DNA of 64,000 nt from JAZTZP01 sp045637525 (lineage in GTDB: Bacteria; Bacillota; Clostridia; UBA1381). The position numbers and the translations under genes are program-made. Shown one piece after another: positions 62,248 through 64,000 of this stretch. Positions within the stretch are counted from its first letter, which is position 1, and each line of letters opens with the position of its first letter. The notes under the pieces were generated by a model. The model worked only from the letters and a program-made list of their open reading frames with translations, was not told the origin of the DNA and made no database searches. The stretch spans positions 62,001-126,000 of the forward strand of contig JAZTZP010000159.1 in the NCBI GenBank assembly GCA_045637525.1, read 5' to 3'.

Positions 62248-63972
62248 CTATTTTGCAAAATAGCAAACTTCACATTTATCTGTATCCGTGCAAAATTCAA
62301 AATCTATTATATTACAACTCTGTACTTTCGAATTTCTTCCCGGTGTCTCATATTTATCCTGCAAAATTGTAATTTTCCCTTCATTGTAAAATTCAACTGT
62401 TCCAATTACATTTCCGTCCTTAATTATACTTACACTTTTTTCATCGTTCTTTTTAACGTCAAAATGAGTTATTATTCTTTCGTTTACTGTATTTGAATCA
62501 CCTATAAATTCAAACTCATCTTGAATCATCAATCCGGCTTCAGATAACTGTGCAGTGCGTACAACCTTTTTTAAACCGGTCTTTTCTTTATTATAAGCAT
62601 CTGCAAAAGAAATCTCTATACCATCACCATTATCTGCAAATTTTTCCGAAAAGTGTTCCCTCCCGGGACATTGCTCTTCACCATTTATAACAGGGACGGA
62701 ATGACCAAATGACCTTGCATTGATATACTCATATCTACGTTCAGAAAAATACTGTTTTGTATATAGCGGACAACCCAATTCATCTATCAGAATATTATCA
62801 TCTTTAATATACATATATGAGCCTATATCGTTATGATTATGCGGTTCGTCATTATGTCCGCCTTTTATCACAAGCGTATTATTACTTCTTCGTTTTATTG
62901 CCCATTCTGCCTCCGTGAAAAATATATTCTTCTCTTTTACATTATTTGACAACAGTTCAGGGTTAAACCATTCAAAGCTTCTGACCGCCGAACAGCATCT
63001 TGCTGTACTTGTCATAAGACTTTCGAAATTCGACATTTCCGGAATTTTAACATCAAAAAGCTCCGCCAGCCTGCATACAATGCCAAAAGGCATATTCATA
63101 TGATTTCCGCAATCTGCAAATCTGATAACAATATTATTTCCCAAACAAGACACAACAGGAAATTCACTTAGTTTTTTCATCTTTTCCTTATCAGCCATTA
63201 TATCTTCGCCCATTCTCTGCTTAAAAAGTTCTGCGAAGCTTACATACAGACTCATTGCATATTCCCAGTATGCTATTCCTTCAAGACAAACACCATCGTC
63301 GGTACAAGATGAGAGGAAATTATTACAGCTGTTTATCGCTCTGTCTGTAATCTTTCTTAATCTTTTTTCGTCTTCTATCAAATACAGAGCTGCCATACCT
63401 ACTGCACCGCCGCATACCGCCGCCCAGTTGTTATTTGATTCTTCCCACCAATACCGGTTATTTTCAAACGGAACTATAACTCTTCTAAAAACCTCATCAA
63501 TACACCTTTCTTTTACCTGTTCCTGCAGAAGATGACCGCAAAGAGACAGAGCTTCTGCAATCGCCTGTGCCGTCTCAGCAGCAAATAAATCTACTGCATA
63601 TGGTCTTTTTTTGTTATCACAATCACTTAAATGCTGCGAAGTCAAATGTGCCGGGATCGCCCATGCATATTCATCACATATCGCCCAAAGAATATCTTCT
63701 AACTCATATATATCCTCCTGCTTCATTTCAAGCCACACCTTCAGAATAAAAGTCAGAAGTCTTCTTCTTTGTTTATAGTATACTACCTGGTATTTTTCAC
63801 GGTCACCTGTTTCAACAAATAATTTAAACAGAGAAAACTTAAGAGTTTCTATCGAAGTTCCCTTAAACTCTTGATAATTATTGTCAAGTTCTTCTAAATA
63901 TTTCTTTGCTAAAAAATGTTCCTTATTTGCAAAAAAACTATCAGCTTTAAACTTATTATCAAAAATATACAT
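62248..63972 (-). CDS. Heparinase II/III-like polysaccharide lyase
   Basis: This 574-residue protein has an N-terminal alpha-toroid (about 1-320; EYAWAIPAHL, WWEESNNNWAAVCGGAVGMAALY with the substrate-groove NNW motif). The heparinase II/III beta-sandwich follows (about 335-574), including KGGHNDEPHNHNDIGSYM, whose His-Asn-His-Asn run is typical, and the conserved Tyr region SFGHSVPVINGEEQ. No signal peptide is present, so it probably acts on imported oligosaccharides, like oligo-alginate or oligo-glycosaminoglycan lyases. AAAGGA precedes the ATG. It is the first gene seen of the cluster that continues to 57540; its promoter lies outside the window. Confidence 0.85.
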   Translation of the reverse strand: MYIFDNKFKADSFFANKEHFLAKKYLEELDNNYQEFKGTSIETLKFSLFKLFVETGDREKYQVVYYKQRRRLLTFILKVWLEMKQEDIYELEDILWAICDEYAWAIPAHLTSQHLSDCDNKKRPYAVDLFAAETAQAIAEALSLCGHLLQEQVKERCIDEVFRRVIVPFENNRYWWEESNNNWAAVCGGAVGMAALYLIEDEKRLRKITDRAINSCNNFLSSCTDDGVCLEGIAYWEYAMSLYVSFAELFKQRMGEDIMADKEKMKKLSEFPVVSCLGNNIVIRFADCGNHMNMPFGIVCRLAELFDVKIPEMSNFESLMTSTARCCSAVRSFEWFNPELLSNNVKEKNIFFTEAEWAIKRRSNNTLVIKGGHNDEPHNHNDIGSYMYIKDDNILIDELGCPLYTKQYFSERRYEYINARSFGHSVPVINGEEQCPGREHFSEKFADNGDGIEISFADAYNKEKTGLKKVVRTAQLSEAGLMIQDEFEFIGDSNTVNERIITHFDVKKNDEKSVSIIKDGNVIGTVEFYNEGKITILQDKYETPGRNSKVQSCNIIDFEFCTDTDKCEVCYFAK

Positions 63973-64000
63973 TTTCTTTTCCTTTCATTTATTGGAACAA

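Overview
The window looks like the chromosome of a low-GC, spore-forming member of the Clostridia, probably a gut pectin degrader. The evidence is AT-rich intergenic DNA with consensus sigma-A promoters and strong Shine-Dalgarno (SD) sites, a spoIIGA-sigE-sigG sporulation cluster, S-layer homology (SLH) surface proteins, and a large plant-polysaccharide locus. It resembles Monoglobus-like pectin specialists, but that genus-level guess is inference only. No rRNA, tRNA, CRISPR array, complete insertion sequence or prophage was seen.

Layout. (1) 1-6804: an SLH protein with nine cysteine-bearing beta repeats, followed by a glycosidase-like gene cut by the left edge. (2) 6833-7258 ruvX, then a 157-bp MITE-like repeat. 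(3) 7476-11294: a deoxysugar operon fucI-fucU-FGGY kinase. (4) 11498-13151: a MATE transporter, then a shrunken group II intron-like relic wedged between two convergent stop codons. (5) 13152-38567: a ~25-kb leftward polysaccharide-utilisation operon. In transcription order it encodes a secreted beta-helix protein, a giant secreted LamG-like/esterase protein followed in frame (after a UGA) by a second beta-helix enzyme, a GH105 hydrolase, two SLH surface proteins, a CE4 deacetylase, a GH106-like enzyme, and a sugar ABC importer (binding protein plus two permeases). A divergent AraC regulator (38651-39466) probably controls it. (6) 39642-47287: a housekeeping operon mazG-like, gdpP, rplI, dnaB, tilS, ftsH and a DUF1858 protein. 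(7) 47364-54669: an araC scar, then the leftward run leuC-leuD-leuB-GH94 phosphorylase-lepA. (8) 54818-57385: rightward spoIIGA-sigE-sigG with a spoIIG-type promoter carrying two Spo0A boxes. (9) 57540-63972: a second leftward carbohydrate cluster with a heparinase II/III-like enzyme, an SDR dehydrogenase, a phosphoesterase/TIM-barrel fusion, a C-terminally truncated GH94 phosphorylase and a 5'-truncated acetylesterase remnant.

How it fits together. Secreted and S-layer-tethered proteins would bind, deacetylate and cut a rhamnogalacturonan-like pectin. The CUT1 importer would take up oligosaccharides, and cytoplasmic enzymes without signal peptides (GH105, GH106-like, CE4, GH94) would finish them. 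The fuc operon would handle L-fucose or a related 6-deoxysugar. The importer has no ATPase here, so a shared one encoded elsewhere is likely.

The most notable observations are the in-frame UGA splitting a 2375-codon secreted enzyme, a deletion scar joining GH94 to an acetylesterase, the intron relic, an SD-hairpin-AUG arrangement before lepA, and near-identical tandem ~825-bp domain repeats shared by an enzyme and an S-layer protein.
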